Notes under the pieces: model-generated | The model's database searches: none | Told to the model about the DNA's origin: nothing | What the model saw: only the letters and a program-made list of their open reading frames with translations | Position numbers and translations under genes: made by a program | Part shown: positions 35,031 to 43,306 of the stretch, in pieces | Numbering within the stretch: position 1 is the stretch's first letter | Layout: each line of letters starts with the position of its first letter | NCBI RefSeq assembly: GCF_002943525.1 | Contig: NZ_CP025394.1 | Location: 4,402,001 to 4,466,000, forward strand | DNA length: 64,000 bases | Source of the DNA: Kitasatospora sp. MMS16-BH015 | GTDB taxonomy: Bacteria > Actinomycetota > Actinomycetes > Streptomycetales > Streptomycetaceae | Direction of reading: 5' to 3'

Positions 35031-36488
35031 CTACTTGAGCACGGCCTCCATGACCGACTTGGCGATCGGCGCGGCGATCGAACCGCCGCTGATCTCGTTG
35101 CGCTCGGCGGCGCCGTCCTCGACCACCACGGCCACCGCGACGGACTTGTTGTCGGGGCCCTTGGCGTAGGACATGAACCAGGCGAAGGGCAGGCCGGCGT
35201 TGTCCTGGCCGTGCTGGGCGGTGCCGGTCTTGCCGCCGACGGTGAGGCCGTCGATCTGGGCCTTGGTGCCGGTGCCGTTGGCCACCACGCTCTCCATCAG
35301 CTGCTGGAGCTTCTGGGCGGTGCCCGGGGAGACGGCCTGGCTGAGCTGCTTGGGGGTGTGCTTGGAGATGACGGTGAGGTTGGCCGAGCGCTCCTGCTCG
35401 ACCAGGTACGGGGTCATCAGGCTGCCGTTGTTGCAGATGGCCGAGGCCACCATGGCCATCTGGAGCGGGGTGGCGCGGGTGTCGTGCTGGCCGATGGCGT
35501 CCATCGCGGTGCCGTCGGGGGAGGAATTGGGCGGGAAGTAGCTCGGGACGGCGCGGATCGGGGTGTCCAGCGCCGGGTTGTTGAAGCCGAACTTCTCCGC
35601 CTGGCCGCGCAGCTTGTCCTTGCCGAGGTCGGCGCCGATCTTGCCGAAGACGGTGTTGCAGGAGAAGTCCATGCCGGTCTTCACCGTGGCGTTCGGGCAG
35701 GGCTCGGTGTCGCTGGCGTTCTTCAGCTCGGTGTTGGTGCCCGGCAGGATGTAGTGCGCCGGGGTGTCGGTGGTGTCGTCGATGCTCTGGAAGCGGCCGT
35801 TCTCGAAGGCCGCCGCTGCGGTGATCAGCTTGAAGGTCGAGCCGGGCGGGTAGGTCTCGCGCAGCGCGCGGTTGAGCAGCGGCTGGTTCGGGTCCTTGTC
35901 CAGGGCGGCCTTGGCGTTGCCGTCGGCGGTGGCGCCGCCGGCGAAGGTGGACGGGTCGTAGGACGGGGTGGAGACCAGCGCCAGGATCGCCCCGGTGGCC
36001 GGGTCGATCGCGACGGCCGCGCCCTTCTTGTCGCCCAGGCCCTCGAAGGCGGCCTTCTGCGCCTTGGCGTTGATCGTGGTGACCACGTCGCCGCCCTGCT
36101 TCTGCTTGCCGGTGAGCATGTCCAGGGTGTTGCGCAGGAACAGCCGGGAGTCGGTGCCGGAGAGGATCGGGTCCTCCAGCTTCTCCAGCTGGCTGGAGTC
36201 GAAGGCCTGCGAGGACCAGCCGGTGACCGGTGCGTACATCGGGCCGTCGACCCAGGACTGCTTGTACTTGTAGCGCAGGCCGTTGACGAAGTCGGACTTC
36301 GTGACCGGGTTGCCCTGCACGATGATGTTGCCGCGCGGGTAGGCGTACCGGTCGTACTTGTTCCGGTCGTTGTGGCTGTTGCTCGCCCAGGTGTCGGCCT
36401 GCACGCCCTGCACCCAGTTGGTGCGGACCATCAGGGCCAGGATCAGGACCAGGCAGAAGACCGAGACCCGGCGGATGGGCTTGTTCAC
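35031..36488 (-). CDS. pbpA: Class B penicillin-binding protein (PbpA type)
   Basis: Membrane-anchored peptidoglycan transpeptidase of 485 residues. One N-terminal helix (VSVFCLVLILALMVRTNWV) is followed by a dimerisation-like domain with YPRGNIIV and the transpeptidase domain, with Ser217 in STFK, the SCN motif at 276-278 and KTGTAQ at 420. All three catalytic motifs are intact. Its GTG overlaps the rodA stop by 4 bases, as expected for a RodA/PBP polymerase-crosslinker pair. Confidence 0.96.
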   Translation of the reverse strand: MNKPIRRVSVFCLVLILALMVRTNWVQGVQADTWASNSHNDRNKYDRYAYPRGNIIVQGNPVTKSDFVNGLRYKYKQSWVDGPMYAPVTGWSSQAFDSSQLEKLEDPILSGTDSRLFLRNTLDMLTGKQKQGGDVVTTINAKAQKAAFEGLGDKKGAAVAIDPATGAILALVSTPSYDPSTFAGGATADGNAKAALDKDPNQPLLNRALRETYPPGSTFKLITAAAAFENGRFQSIDDTTDTPAHYILPGTNTELKNASDTEPCPNATVKTGMDFSCNTVFGKIGADLGKDKLRGQAEKFGFNNPALDTPIRAVPSYFPPNSSPDGTAMDAIGQHDTRATPLQMAMVASAICNNGSLMTPYLVEQERSANLTVISKHTPKQLSQAVSPGTAQKLQQLMESVVANGTGTKAQIDGLTVGGKTGTAQHGQDNAGLPFAWFMSYAKGPDNKSVAVAVVVEDGAAERNEISGGSIAAPIAKSVMEAVLK

Positions 36489-37936
36489 GAGGGGGTGCCC
36501 CCAGAGGTCGTTGTCGGCACGGGGTCGGCGGCCGGGCGGCGGGCGCTGTCGCTGATCTTCAGCAGGATCGCGACGAGCGCCCAGTTGGCCACCACGGAGG
36601 AACCGCCCTGGGCCAGGAAGGGCATGGTCATGCCGGTCAGCGGGATGAGGCCGGTGACTCCGCCGGCGACCACGAAGACCTGGAGCGCGAAGGCCGAGGA
36701 GAGGCCGACGGCCAGCAGCTTGCCGAACGGGTCGCGGGCCGCCAGGCCGGTGCGCAGGCCGCGCTGGACGACCAGGCCGTAGAGCAGGAAGAGCGCCATC
36801 ATGCCGGTCAGGCCGAGCTCCTCGCCGAAGGAGCCGAGGATGAAGTCGCTCTTGGCGGCGAACTGGATCAGCCAGGAGCGGCCCTGGCCGAGGCCCGAGC
36901 CGGTCACCCCGCCGGAGCCGAAGGCCATCAGGGTCTGGCCGATCTGCTCGGTGGAGCCCGGCGGGGGCTTGGGCGAGAAGGCGGCCATCGGGTCGAGCCA
37001 GGCGTCGATCCGGGTCTTCACGTGCGCCTCGGAGGAGGCGACCACCACGGCGCCGCCGACCGAGAGCAGCAGGCCGAAGACGATCCAGCTGGTGCGCTCG
37101 GTGGCGACGTAGAGCATCACCACGAAGAGGCCGAAGAAGAGGAAGGAGCTGCCGAGGTCGGTCTCGAAGACCAGGATCAGGATCGACAGCAGCCAGACCA
37201 CGATGATCGGCCCGAGGTCGCGCCCGCGCGGCAGGTAGAGGCCCATGAAGCGGCGGCTGGCCAGGGCCAGCGCGTCCCGCTTGACCATCAGGTACCCGGC
37301 GAAGAACACGGTCAGGATGATCTTGGCGAACTCACCGGGCTGGAAGGACATGCTGCCCAGGTGGATCCAGATCTTGGCGCCGTAGTCCTCCTTCCGGGCG
37401 GGGAAGAAGGCGGGCGCGGCCAGCAGCACCAGGGCCACGGCCATCGAGATGTAGGTGAACCGCTGGAGGATCCGGTGGTCCTTCAGGAAGACGATCACAC
37501 CGATGAACAGCGCGACGCCGAGCCCCGACCACATCAGCTGGTTGGCGGCGGCGGGGAAGTTGTTGCGCAGCAGCTGGCCGGCCTTGTCGAGGCGCCAGAT
37601 CATCACCAGGCCGAGGCCGTTGAGCAGGGTGGCCAGCGGCAGCAGCAGCGGGTCGGCGTAGGGCGCGAACCGGCGCATCACCAGGTGCGCGACCAGGGCC
37701 AGCGCCCCCATGCCGAGGCCGTACTCCAGCATCCCGGCGGGCAGCTTCTTGTCCATCGCGAGGCCGACGTTGGCGTACGCCAGCATCGGCACCACCACGG
37801 CGAAGGCCAGCAGCGCCAGCTCGGTGTTGCGCCGGTTGGGCGCGGCCGGGGCCGCGTCGGAGCCGGCCGGGCGGCGGCGCAGCGGGAGGCCGAAACGGCG
37901 GGTCGAAGGGGTGCTGTCCAGGTCGAGAGTGCTCAA
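36485..37936 (-). CDS. rodA: SEDS peptidoglycan glycosyltransferase, FtsW/RodA family
   Basis: Multi-pass membrane protein of 483 residues that polymerises lipid II, working with the adjacent PbpA. About ten hydrophobic helices are visible, with the family motifs FQPGEFAKI and, near the C-terminus, LIPLTGMTMPFLAQGGSSVVANW. The N-terminal 35 residues are cytoplasmic and Ser/Pro/Arg-rich. The chosen start is a TTG at 37936, 10 bases from the phosphatase stop; no ATG or GTG gives a better N-terminus. Confidence 0.95.
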   Translation of the reverse strand: MSTLDLDSTPSTRRFGLPLRRRPAGSDAAPAAPNRRNTELALLAFAVVVPMLAYANVGLAMDKKLPAGMLEYGLGMGALALVAHLVMRRFAPYADPLLLPLATLLNGLGLVMIWRLDKAGQLLRNNFPAAANQLMWSGLGVALFIGVIVFLKDHRILQRFTYISMAVALVLLAAPAFFPARKEDYGAKIWIHLGSMSFQPGEFAKIILTVFFAGYLMVKRDALALASRRFMGLYLPRGRDLGPIIVVWLLSILILVFETDLGSSFLFFGLFVVMLYVATERTSWIVFGLLLSVGGAVVVASSEAHVKTRIDAWLDPMAAFSPKPPPGSTEQIGQTLMAFGSGGVTGSGLGQGRSWLIQFAAKSDFILGSFGEELGLTGMMALFLLYGLVVQRGLRTGLAARDPFGKLLAVGLSSAFALQVFVVAGGVTGLIPLTGMTMPFLAQGGSSVVANWALVAILLKISDSARRPAADPVPTTTSGGTPS

Positions 37937-37945
37937 GGGGCCGTC

Positions 37946-39508
37946 CTACTTGGCCGGGCAGTTGCTCGCCAGGAGCTGCTCCGCCGCGGAGAGCGGCGGG
38001 GTGGGGCTCGGGGTCGGCGAGGTGCCCTGTGCGGGCACGGTGGGGCTCGGGCTCGGGCTGGGGGTGGTGGAGGGGGTGGCCGGGCTCGCGCCGTCGATCT
38101 TCTTGCAGACGGCGGCCTGGTCGGAGAGGCGCTTCACCTGGTCGCGGGCGTCGTCCAGGCTCTTGGCTTGGATCGTGTTGCTGACCTGGGTGCGCTGGTA
38201 GGTCGGCAGGTACTTGAGTTCGACCTCGCCGAAGCTCTGGTAGACCGAGGAGAGGCTCAGGCCGGCCAGGTTCTGGTTGACCCCGCGGTAGACGGCGACC
38301 ACGTTGCCGTCGGCGCCCACGTAGTACTGGTCCTGGGTCCACCGCCAGCCGAAGTACCCGGCGCCGCCGAGCACGGCCAGGACGGCGACCACGGCGATGG
38401 AGACCTTCAGCCCGCGCCGCCGGCGGGGCTCGTCCAGGTAGTCCTCGTCGTAGGGCTCGGGCTCGGCCGCCGCCCGGTAGGGCTCGGCCTGCTGCTGCCC
38501 GTAGGGCTCGCCGTAGCTGTCCTCGTAGCCGGTGCCGTAGCCCTCGGCGCCGTACTCCCCGGCGGGGTGGCCCTCGGCCGGGTAGCCCTGCGGGGCGCCG
38601 TAGCCCTCGGCCGGGCCGAAGGCACCCTGGGGGGCCGGCGGGGCCTGCGGGGTGCGGCCCAGGCCCGCCGCGCGGGCGGCCGGGTGGTTGGGCATCAGCT
38701 GGTCGTGGTGGCCGGGCGGGGTGTCGGCGACGGCGCCGACCACCACCGGCAGGTCGGTCAGCTGACCGCTCAGGGTGTCGGTGTGGCCGACCTCGATCAC
38801 GTCCGCCACGATGCAGGTGATGTTGTCCGGGCCGCCGCCGCGCAGGGCGAGCTGGATCAGCTCCTGGATGGTCTGCTCGGGGGAGTAGAAGCTGCCGAGG
38901 GTCTCCTCCAGGGTCTGGTGGGAGACCGGGCCGGAGAGGCCGTCGGAGCAGATCAGGTACCGGTCGCCGGCCCGGACCTCGCGGATCGACAGGTCGGGCT
39001 CGACCTGGCCGCGGCCGTCCAGGGCGCGCATCAGCAGCGAGCGCTGCGGGTGGGTCTCGGCCTCCTCGGGCGTGATCCGGCCCTCGTCGACCAGGCGCTG
39101 CACCCAGGTGTGGTCCTGGGTGATCTGGTCGAGGCGGCCGTCCCGGAGCAGGTACGCGCGGGAGTCGCCGATGTGCACCAGGCCCATCTGGCGGCCGGTC
39201 CAGAGCAGCGCGGTGAGGGTGCAGCCCATGCCCTCGAGCTGCGGGTCCTCCTCGACCATCTGGCGCAGGCGCTCGTTGGCGTCCTGCACCGCGGTGTTGA
39301 GCAGGGTCAGCAGGTCGGCCCCGGAGGTGTCCTGGTCGAGCCGGAGGATCGACCCGAGCACCTCGGAGGAGGCGACCTCACCGGCCGCCGCCCCGCCCAT
39401 GCCGTCGGCCACGGCGAGCAGCCGCGGCCCGGCGTAGCCGGAGTCCTCGTTCCCCTCCCGGATCAGGCCCTTGTGGGAACCGGCGGCGAACCGCAGCACG
39501 AGACTCAT
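37946..39508 (-). CDS. PP2C-family serine/threonine phosphatase, membrane-anchored (PstP type)
   Basis: Dephosphorylates targets of the cognate Ser/Thr kinase. The 520-residue protein has a PP2C domain in residues 1-240 with the metal-binding motifs REGNEDSG, VADGMGGAAAGEVAS, GDSRAYL and GGGPDNITCIV. A Gly/Tyr/Pro-rich linker, a basic stretch, one helix (VSIAVVAVLAVLGGAGYFGW) and an extracellular domain with a Pro/Ser/Thr tail follow. The ATG at 39508 begins the conserved MSLVLRFAAGSHKGLIREGNED. It sits 5 bases after fhaB in the same operon. Confidence 0.95.
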   Translation of the reverse strand: MSLVLRFAAGSHKGLIREGNEDSGYAGPRLLAVADGMGGAAAGEVASSEVLGSILRLDQDTSGADLLTLLNTAVQDANERLRQMVEEDPQLEGMGCTLTALLWTGRQMGLVHIGDSRAYLLRDGRLDQITQDHTWVQRLVDEGRITPEEAETHPQRSLLMRALDGRGQVEPDLSIREVRAGDRYLICSDGLSGPVSHQTLEETLGSFYSPEQTIQELIQLALRGGGPDNITCIVADVIEVGHTDTLSGQLTDLPVVVGAVADTPPGHHDQLMPNHPAARAAGLGRTPQAPPAPQGAFGPAEGYGAPQGYPAEGHPAGEYGAEGYGTGYEDSYGEPYGQQQAEPYRAAAEPEPYDEDYLDEPRRRRGLKVSIAVVAVLAVLGGAGYFGWRWTQDQYYVGADGNVVAVYRGVNQNLAGLSLSSVYQSFGEVELKYLPTYQRTQVSNTIQAKSLDDARDQVKRLSDQAAVCKKIDGASPATPSTTPSPSPSPTVPAQGTSPTPSPTPPLSAAEQLLASNCPAK

Positions 39509-39513
39509 ACCTA

Positions 39514-40041
39514 CTACTTCCGCAGTTCGATGACGGTCCTGCCGATACGAATCGGCATGCCCGGCTGGAGGGGCGTGGGCGCGGTGAGCCGCTGCCGGTC
39601 CAGATAGGTGCCGTTGGTGGAGCCTAGATCCTCGACCGTCCACTGCCCAGTCTGGTCGGGGTAGATCCTGGCATGCCGGGAGGAGGCGTAGTCGTCGTCG
39701 AGGACGATGGTGGAGTCGTGCGCCCGGCCCAGCGTGATCGTCTGGCCCTGGAGCGCCACGGTGGTGCCGGCCAGCGAACCCTGCACCACGACCAGCTGGG
39801 TGGGCGCGCCGCGGCGCTGCCGGGGCTGGGCCTGGGTGGCGGCGGTCTGCTGCTGCGGCGGCGCGGGGCGCCCGCCCGCGGCGGGCGCGGGCGCGGTGGT
39901 CGCACTCGCCCGGCGCGCGCCGCGCGCGCTCACCTTGCTGCCGAACAGGTCACTGCGGATGACCTGTACGGCCACGATGACGAACAGCCACAGCACGGCC
40001 AGGAAGCCGAGCCGCATGACCGTCAGGGTCAGTTCTGACAT
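39514..40041 (-). CDS. fhaB: FHA-domain protein FhaB (FipA type)
   Basis: 175-residue protein with one N-terminal helix (MRLGFLAVLWLFVIVAVQVI), a low-complexity linker and a C-terminal FHA domain that binds phosphothreonine (ITLGRAHDSTIVLDDDYASSRHARI, DLGSTNGTYLD). In mycobacteria the equivalent FipA/FhaB couples the kinase to division proteins. Its operon neighbours are fhaA upstream and the phosphatase downstream. Confidence 0.95.
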   Translation of the reverse strand: MSELTLTVMRLGFLAVLWLFVIVAVQVIRSDLFGSKVSARGARRASATTAPAPAAGGRPAPPQQQTAATQAQPRQRRGAPTQLVVVQGSLAGTTVALQGQTITLGRAHDSTIVLDDDYASSRHARIYPDQTGQWTVEDLGSTNGTYLDRQRLTAPTPLQPGMPIRIGRTVIELRK

Positions 40042-40053
40042 GTGGGGGCCGCT

Positions 40054-40950
40054 CTACCCTTCGACCTGTCGGTAGACGATGGTGGTGCTCCCCAGGACGA
40101 TCCTGGAGCCGTCGCGGAGCGTAGCGCGCTGGGTGTGCTGCCCGTCCACCACGATGCCGTTGGTCGAGCCGAGGTCGAGCACCATCGCCGGGGTGCCCGG
40201 CCGGATCTCGGCGTGCTTGCGGGAGACGCCTGGGTCGTCGATCCGCACGTCGGCCTCGGTGGAGCGGCCGAGCACGCAGGCGTTCCCGGTGATCTGGTGC
40301 CGGGTGCCGTTGACCTCGATCCAGCGCCGGGTGGCGGCGCCGCCGTGGCCCGCGCCGGGGAAGGGGCGGACGTTGCCGCCACCGGGGGCCGCCGGCGGCA
40401 TGGCCGGGGTGCTCGGGGGCATGCCGGGGGGTGCGGCCGGGGGCGGCGGCGCGGCGTACCCGCCCGCGCCGGGCTGCTGCCAGGGCGCGCCCGGGGCCGG
40501 CGGGGTGGGCTGGCGGCCGTAGCCGGTGGGCTGGTGCGGGGGCTGGGCGGGCGGCTGCGGCGGGGCCGGGGGCTCCTCGGCGGCCAGGGTGCGGCTGCGC
40601 ACCCGGTACAGCCCGGTGTCCAGGTCCTCGGCCCGCTCCAGCGTCACCTGGAGCGGGCCCATGAAGCTGTAGCGCTGCGCCTCGGCGTATTCGCGCACCA
40701 TGCCGGCCAGCTCGGTGCCGAGCTGGCCGGAGTAGGGGCTGAGCCGCTCGTGGTCGTGCGCGCTCAGCTCCACGATGAAGTCGTTGGGCACCACGGTGCG
40801 GTCGCGGTTCCAGATGGTGGCGTTGTTGTCGCACTCGCGCTGCAGGGCGCCGGCGATCTCCACGGGCTGGACCTCGGACTTGAAGACCTTGGCGAAGGTG
40901 CCGTTGACGAGACCCTCAAGCCGCTGTTCGAACTTCTTCAGGACTCCCAT
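40054..40950 (-). CDS. fhaA: FHA-domain protein FhaA with DUF3662 domain
   Basis: 298-residue protein. The N-terminal DUF3662 domain (MGVLKKFEQRLEGLVNGTFAKVFKSEVQPVEIAGALQ) spans about residues 1-125, a Pro/Ala/Gly-rich linker follows, and the C-terminal FHA domain has CVLGRSTEADVRIDDPGVSRKHAEI and DLGSTNGIVVDG. The mycobacterial counterpart regulates cell-wall synthesis through kinase-phosphorylated MviN. The ATG at 40950 has GGGAGGTG upstream; the frame is open to 41202. It is the first gene of the operon. Confidence 0.95.
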   Translation of the reverse strand: MGVLKKFEQRLEGLVNGTFAKVFKSEVQPVEIAGALQRECDNNATIWNRDRTVVPNDFIVELSAHDHERLSPYSGQLGTELAGMVREYAEAQRYSFMGPLQVTLERAEDLDTGLYRVRSRTLAAEEPPAPPQPPAQPPHQPTGYGRQPTPPAPGAPWQQPGAGGYAAPPPPAAPPGMPPSTPAMPPAAPGGGNVRPFPGAGHGGAATRRWIEVNGTRHQITGNACVLGRSTEADVRIDDPGVSRKHAEIRPGTPAMVLDLGSTNGIVVDGQHTQRATLRDGSRIVLGSTTIVYRQVEG

Positions 40951-41259
40951 GGGGCACCTCCCTTCCTGGGCTTCGGTCGGGCCCCTCGGCGGGGCCTGCT
41001 GGCGGTACTTCCGTACTGATCGTATCCACGCCCGGGCCATCCGTACGGTTCCCCGCGCGGGCGCGGCCCAGGGGTGAGGCTTGGCACAGGGCACCTCCGG
41101 TTCGGGTCGGAGCGGCCCGTGGACCCGTTCGGGCTGCTCCGGTTGCGGGGCCGCCCGGAAGGGATTTCGTGGCCGGGCCGCAGGTCTGCTACTGTTTCTC
41201 ATGTCGGAAGGGGCGCCCGCAAGGGAGCCGGACGGAAGACCAGCGAAGAGCCCGAGTGG

Positions 41260-41288
41260 TTCGGAGAGGGTCGGAAGTCAGGTAAGGT
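41260..41288 (+). promoter_or_regulatory. Possible tRNA-Leu promoter
   Basis: A -35-like TTCGGA, 17-base spacer and -10-like TAAGGT, 20 bases before the tRNA. The rest of the 358-bp fhaA-tRNA interval shows no gene; it should also hold the divergent fhaA promoter. Confidence 0.35.
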
Positions 41289-41308
41289 TCACGAAGACAG
41301 ACACCCAT

Positions 41309-41392
41309 GCGCGGGTGGCGGAATAGGCAGACGCGCTGGATTCAGGTTCCAGTGCCCGAAAGGGCGTGGGGGTTCAACTCCCCCCTCGCGCA
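41309..41392 (+). tRNA. tRNA-Leu (CAG)
   Basis: Complete class II tRNA with long variable arm. Acceptor arms GCGCGGG and CTCGCGC (one G-T wobble), anticodon stem CTGGA/TCCAG with anticodon CAG at 41343-41345, variable arm TGCCCGAAAGGGCG, T-arm GGGGGTTCAACTCCCCC, discriminator A. Confidence 0.97.
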
Positions 41393-41397
41393 CAGCG

Positions 41398-41433
41398 AAG
41401 CCCCGCAGATCTACGGATCTGCGGGGCTTTTTT
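41398..41433 (+). terminator. Intrinsic terminator after tRNA-Leu
   Basis: Perfect 14-bp stem AAGCCCCGCAGATC with a TACG tetraloop followed by T6, a classical intrinsic terminator and the only one in the window with a clear T-run. Confidence 0.93.
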
Positions 41434-41819
41434 GTTGTTCCGGAGTCGGTGAGCGCTCACAGGTCCCGCCCAGGTGCCGTTCAGGGAGGACGGCCTCGGA
41501 TGTGCGAGGGAGGGGCGTCCAAGGGCACCCCCGCCCGCGCGGCTCGACTTGATGAAGCCGGCGAGCGAGAACGATCAAGCGTCGGTGTCGCCACCCCCGC
41601 CGAATGGCGGGCCATAGAGCTCTCCTTGGCATGCGAACTACATTCAAGCGTTACTGATCGGCGAGTTGAATGTCCGTTTTGCCCGTTGTTCGCAAGGTGT
41701 AATTGTTTTGTCAATGTTTTGTATGCGCATGACTTTCCGGGGCTCGCCTGCCCGCCTCTGTCCGAGGTGAGTGCTCCGGCGGGCTGCTACCACCTGGCCC
41801 TACCGAATCGAGAAGACGA
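41434..41819. other. Intergenic region, no gene seen
   Basis: 386 bp with noticeably lower GC than its surroundings between 41640 and 41740 (TTGTTTTGTCAATGTTTTG). No tRNA, integrase or clear repeat of the tRNA end is visible. It probably holds the promoter of the secreted protein gene that follows, but I cannot define hexamers with confidence. Confidence 0.5.
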
Positions 41820-42296
41820 ATGAAGCTGTCCTGGTCCGCCCGCGCCGCCGTTGCAGGTGGTGCCGCACTCCTGTCCCTCGGCACAGTCGCCGCCACGGGC
41901 GCCCACGCCAGCACGGGGGAGGACAACCAGATGAACCCCACTGCCTGCGTCAGCAACGTGAACAGCAGCTTCCAGTTCACCCTTTGGTACAACTCCTCCT
42001 ACTCCGGCAGCTGGCGCAACATCGGCTGGAGTGTCCTCGACTTCGATGACGAGCGTGTCGGTGGCGACGCGCAGGCCGGCACCCAGCCGCTGAAGTTCTG
42101 CAGCAACGGAGCGGCGGGCGGGGGACAGGGTCTGAAGAACAACGCCGCGTCGGCCCAGAACCGCCATTCGAAGTCCACGGCGAACGTCTACTACAACAAG
42201 AACTTCAGGGGCAAAGTGGACTCGCTGGCGAATCGCTCCAGCTGGTTCCAGTTGAAGGAGACCTACAACAACAACGCTTCGTTCCAGTGGATCTGA
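41820..42296 (+). CDS. Small secreted protein, peptidase-inhibitor I36/beta-gamma-crystallin-like
   Basis: 158-residue exported protein. A signal peptide (KLSWSARAAVAGGAALLSLGTVAATGAHAS, cleavage after AHA) is clear. The mature part has two repeated crystallin-like units, one with FTLWYNSSYSGSWRNIGWSVLDFDD and one with NVYYNKNFRGKVDSL, and two cysteines. I36 members such as SMPI inhibit metalloproteases; inhibition here is unproven. It starts the accessory cluster extending to 51063. Confidence 0.75.
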   Translation: MKLSWSARAAVAGGAALLSLGTVAATGAHASTGEDNQMNPTACVSNVNSSFQFTLWYNSSYSGSWRNIGWSVLDFDDERVGGDAQAGTQPLKFCSNGAAGGGQGLKNNAASAQNRHSKSTANVYYNKNFRGKVDSLANRSSWFQLKETYNNNASFQWI

Positions 42297-42415
42297 CGAA
42301 CCTCCACCGCCCGGGCAGGGGCGGACCGTCCCGCCGCCGCCCGGGTTGTACCCCACCCCGGCTTTCTTCCGTCCGCTGAGGACGGCGCACCACCCTTCAA
42401 TCTTGGAGCACCACC

Positions 42416-43297
42416 ATGGCGACCTCCGTCCGACGGATGTCCGCAGCACTCGCACTCATCGCCGCCCTCAGCACGGTCGGCGCCTGCTCGCAGGCTTCCT
42501 CGCCCGCCCGTCCCGCCGCTGCCCCCACCAAGGCAGCGGCAGCGGGGGTCGCCTTCGACCAGGCCGACCCGAAGACCTGGACCCTCCCGATGGAGGCCTA
42601 CCTGCCCACCGACGCCGAGAACCGGCAACTGGGCCGCGCCTCGGCCGCGTTGATGGAGAGTTGCATGCACAAGGCCGGGTTCACGGCTTGGCAGCCCGCG
42701 CCCGATCTGCCCAAGCTCGGACCCAAGACGCTCACCGACTGGCGCTACGGCATCCACGAGAAGGCACTGTCCAGCAAGCGCGGCTACCACACCGACGCCG
42801 CTGAGCAGGAGGCGTACGACGTCGCCATGCAGGCAGGCGCACTCGACGGCACGACCCCCGAGAACGCGCAGACACGCTCCAGCTGCGCCGACAAGACCGT
42901 CGGCGCGCTCGGTCGCACCGGGAAGACCTACGGCGAGCTGGCCCAGCAGCTCGGCAACGACGCCTATCTCCGAGCCAAGCAGGAACCCGAGGTCGTCGCG
43001 GCGTTCAAGCAGTGGTCCGACTGCATGAAGGAGAGCGGTTACTCCTACAAGGAACCGATGGACGCCAACGACGACCAGCGCTTCAGCGGGCGCGATGTGT
43101 CCCGTGAGGAGATCGCCACCGCCCTTGCCGATCTCGGCTGCCGCAGCCGTACCCAGGTCGCGTTGGTCTGGTACCGCGCGGAGGTAGGGCTCCAGCAGGC
43201 GGCGCTGGAGCAGAATGCCCAGGCGCTGCGCGCCGAGCGCCAAGAGCTGGACGCCGTCGTGAAGAAGGCCGCGGGCGTGCTCGCGGACGCCCGGTAG
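42416..43297 (+). CDS. Lipoprotein of unknown function in an ABC-exporter cluster
   Basis: 293 residues. The N-terminus has a lipobox (LSTVGAC, Cys24), so it is probably anchored to the outer face of the membrane. The mature protein has several cysteines (ESCMHKAG, SSCADK, SDCMKESG, LGCRSR) that could form disulfides, and long helices at the C-terminus. A similar lipoprotein precedes peptidoglycan-binding adaptor and MacB-type genes in other streptomycetes as far as I recall. It ends 9 bases before the adaptor gene. Function unknown. Confidence 0.8.
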   Translation: MATSVRRMSAALALIAALSTVGACSQASSPARPAAAPTKAAAAGVAFDQADPKTWTLPMEAYLPTDAENRQLGRASAALMESCMHKAGFTAWQPAPDLPKLGPKTLTDWRYGIHEKALSSKRGYHTDAAEQEAYDVAMQAGALDGTTPENAQTRSSCADKTVGALGRTGKTYGELAQQLGNDAYLRAKQEPEVVAAFKQWSDCMKESGYSYKEPMDANDDQRFSGRDVSREEIATALADLGCRSRTQVALVWYRAEVGLQQAALEQNAQALRAERQELDAVVKKAAGVLADAR

Positions 43298-43306
43298 GAG
43301 CAAGCG

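Noticed and set aside
36800..39607. Long plus-strand frame over rodA, the phosphatase and fhaB
   Set aside because: It is the complement of well-supported genes with catalytic motifs and has no recognisable domain.
41309..41392. tRNA-Leu as an attachment site with a duplicated 3' end
   Set aside because: I looked for a copy of GGTTCAACTCCCCCC further right and saw none, and no integrase gene is present.
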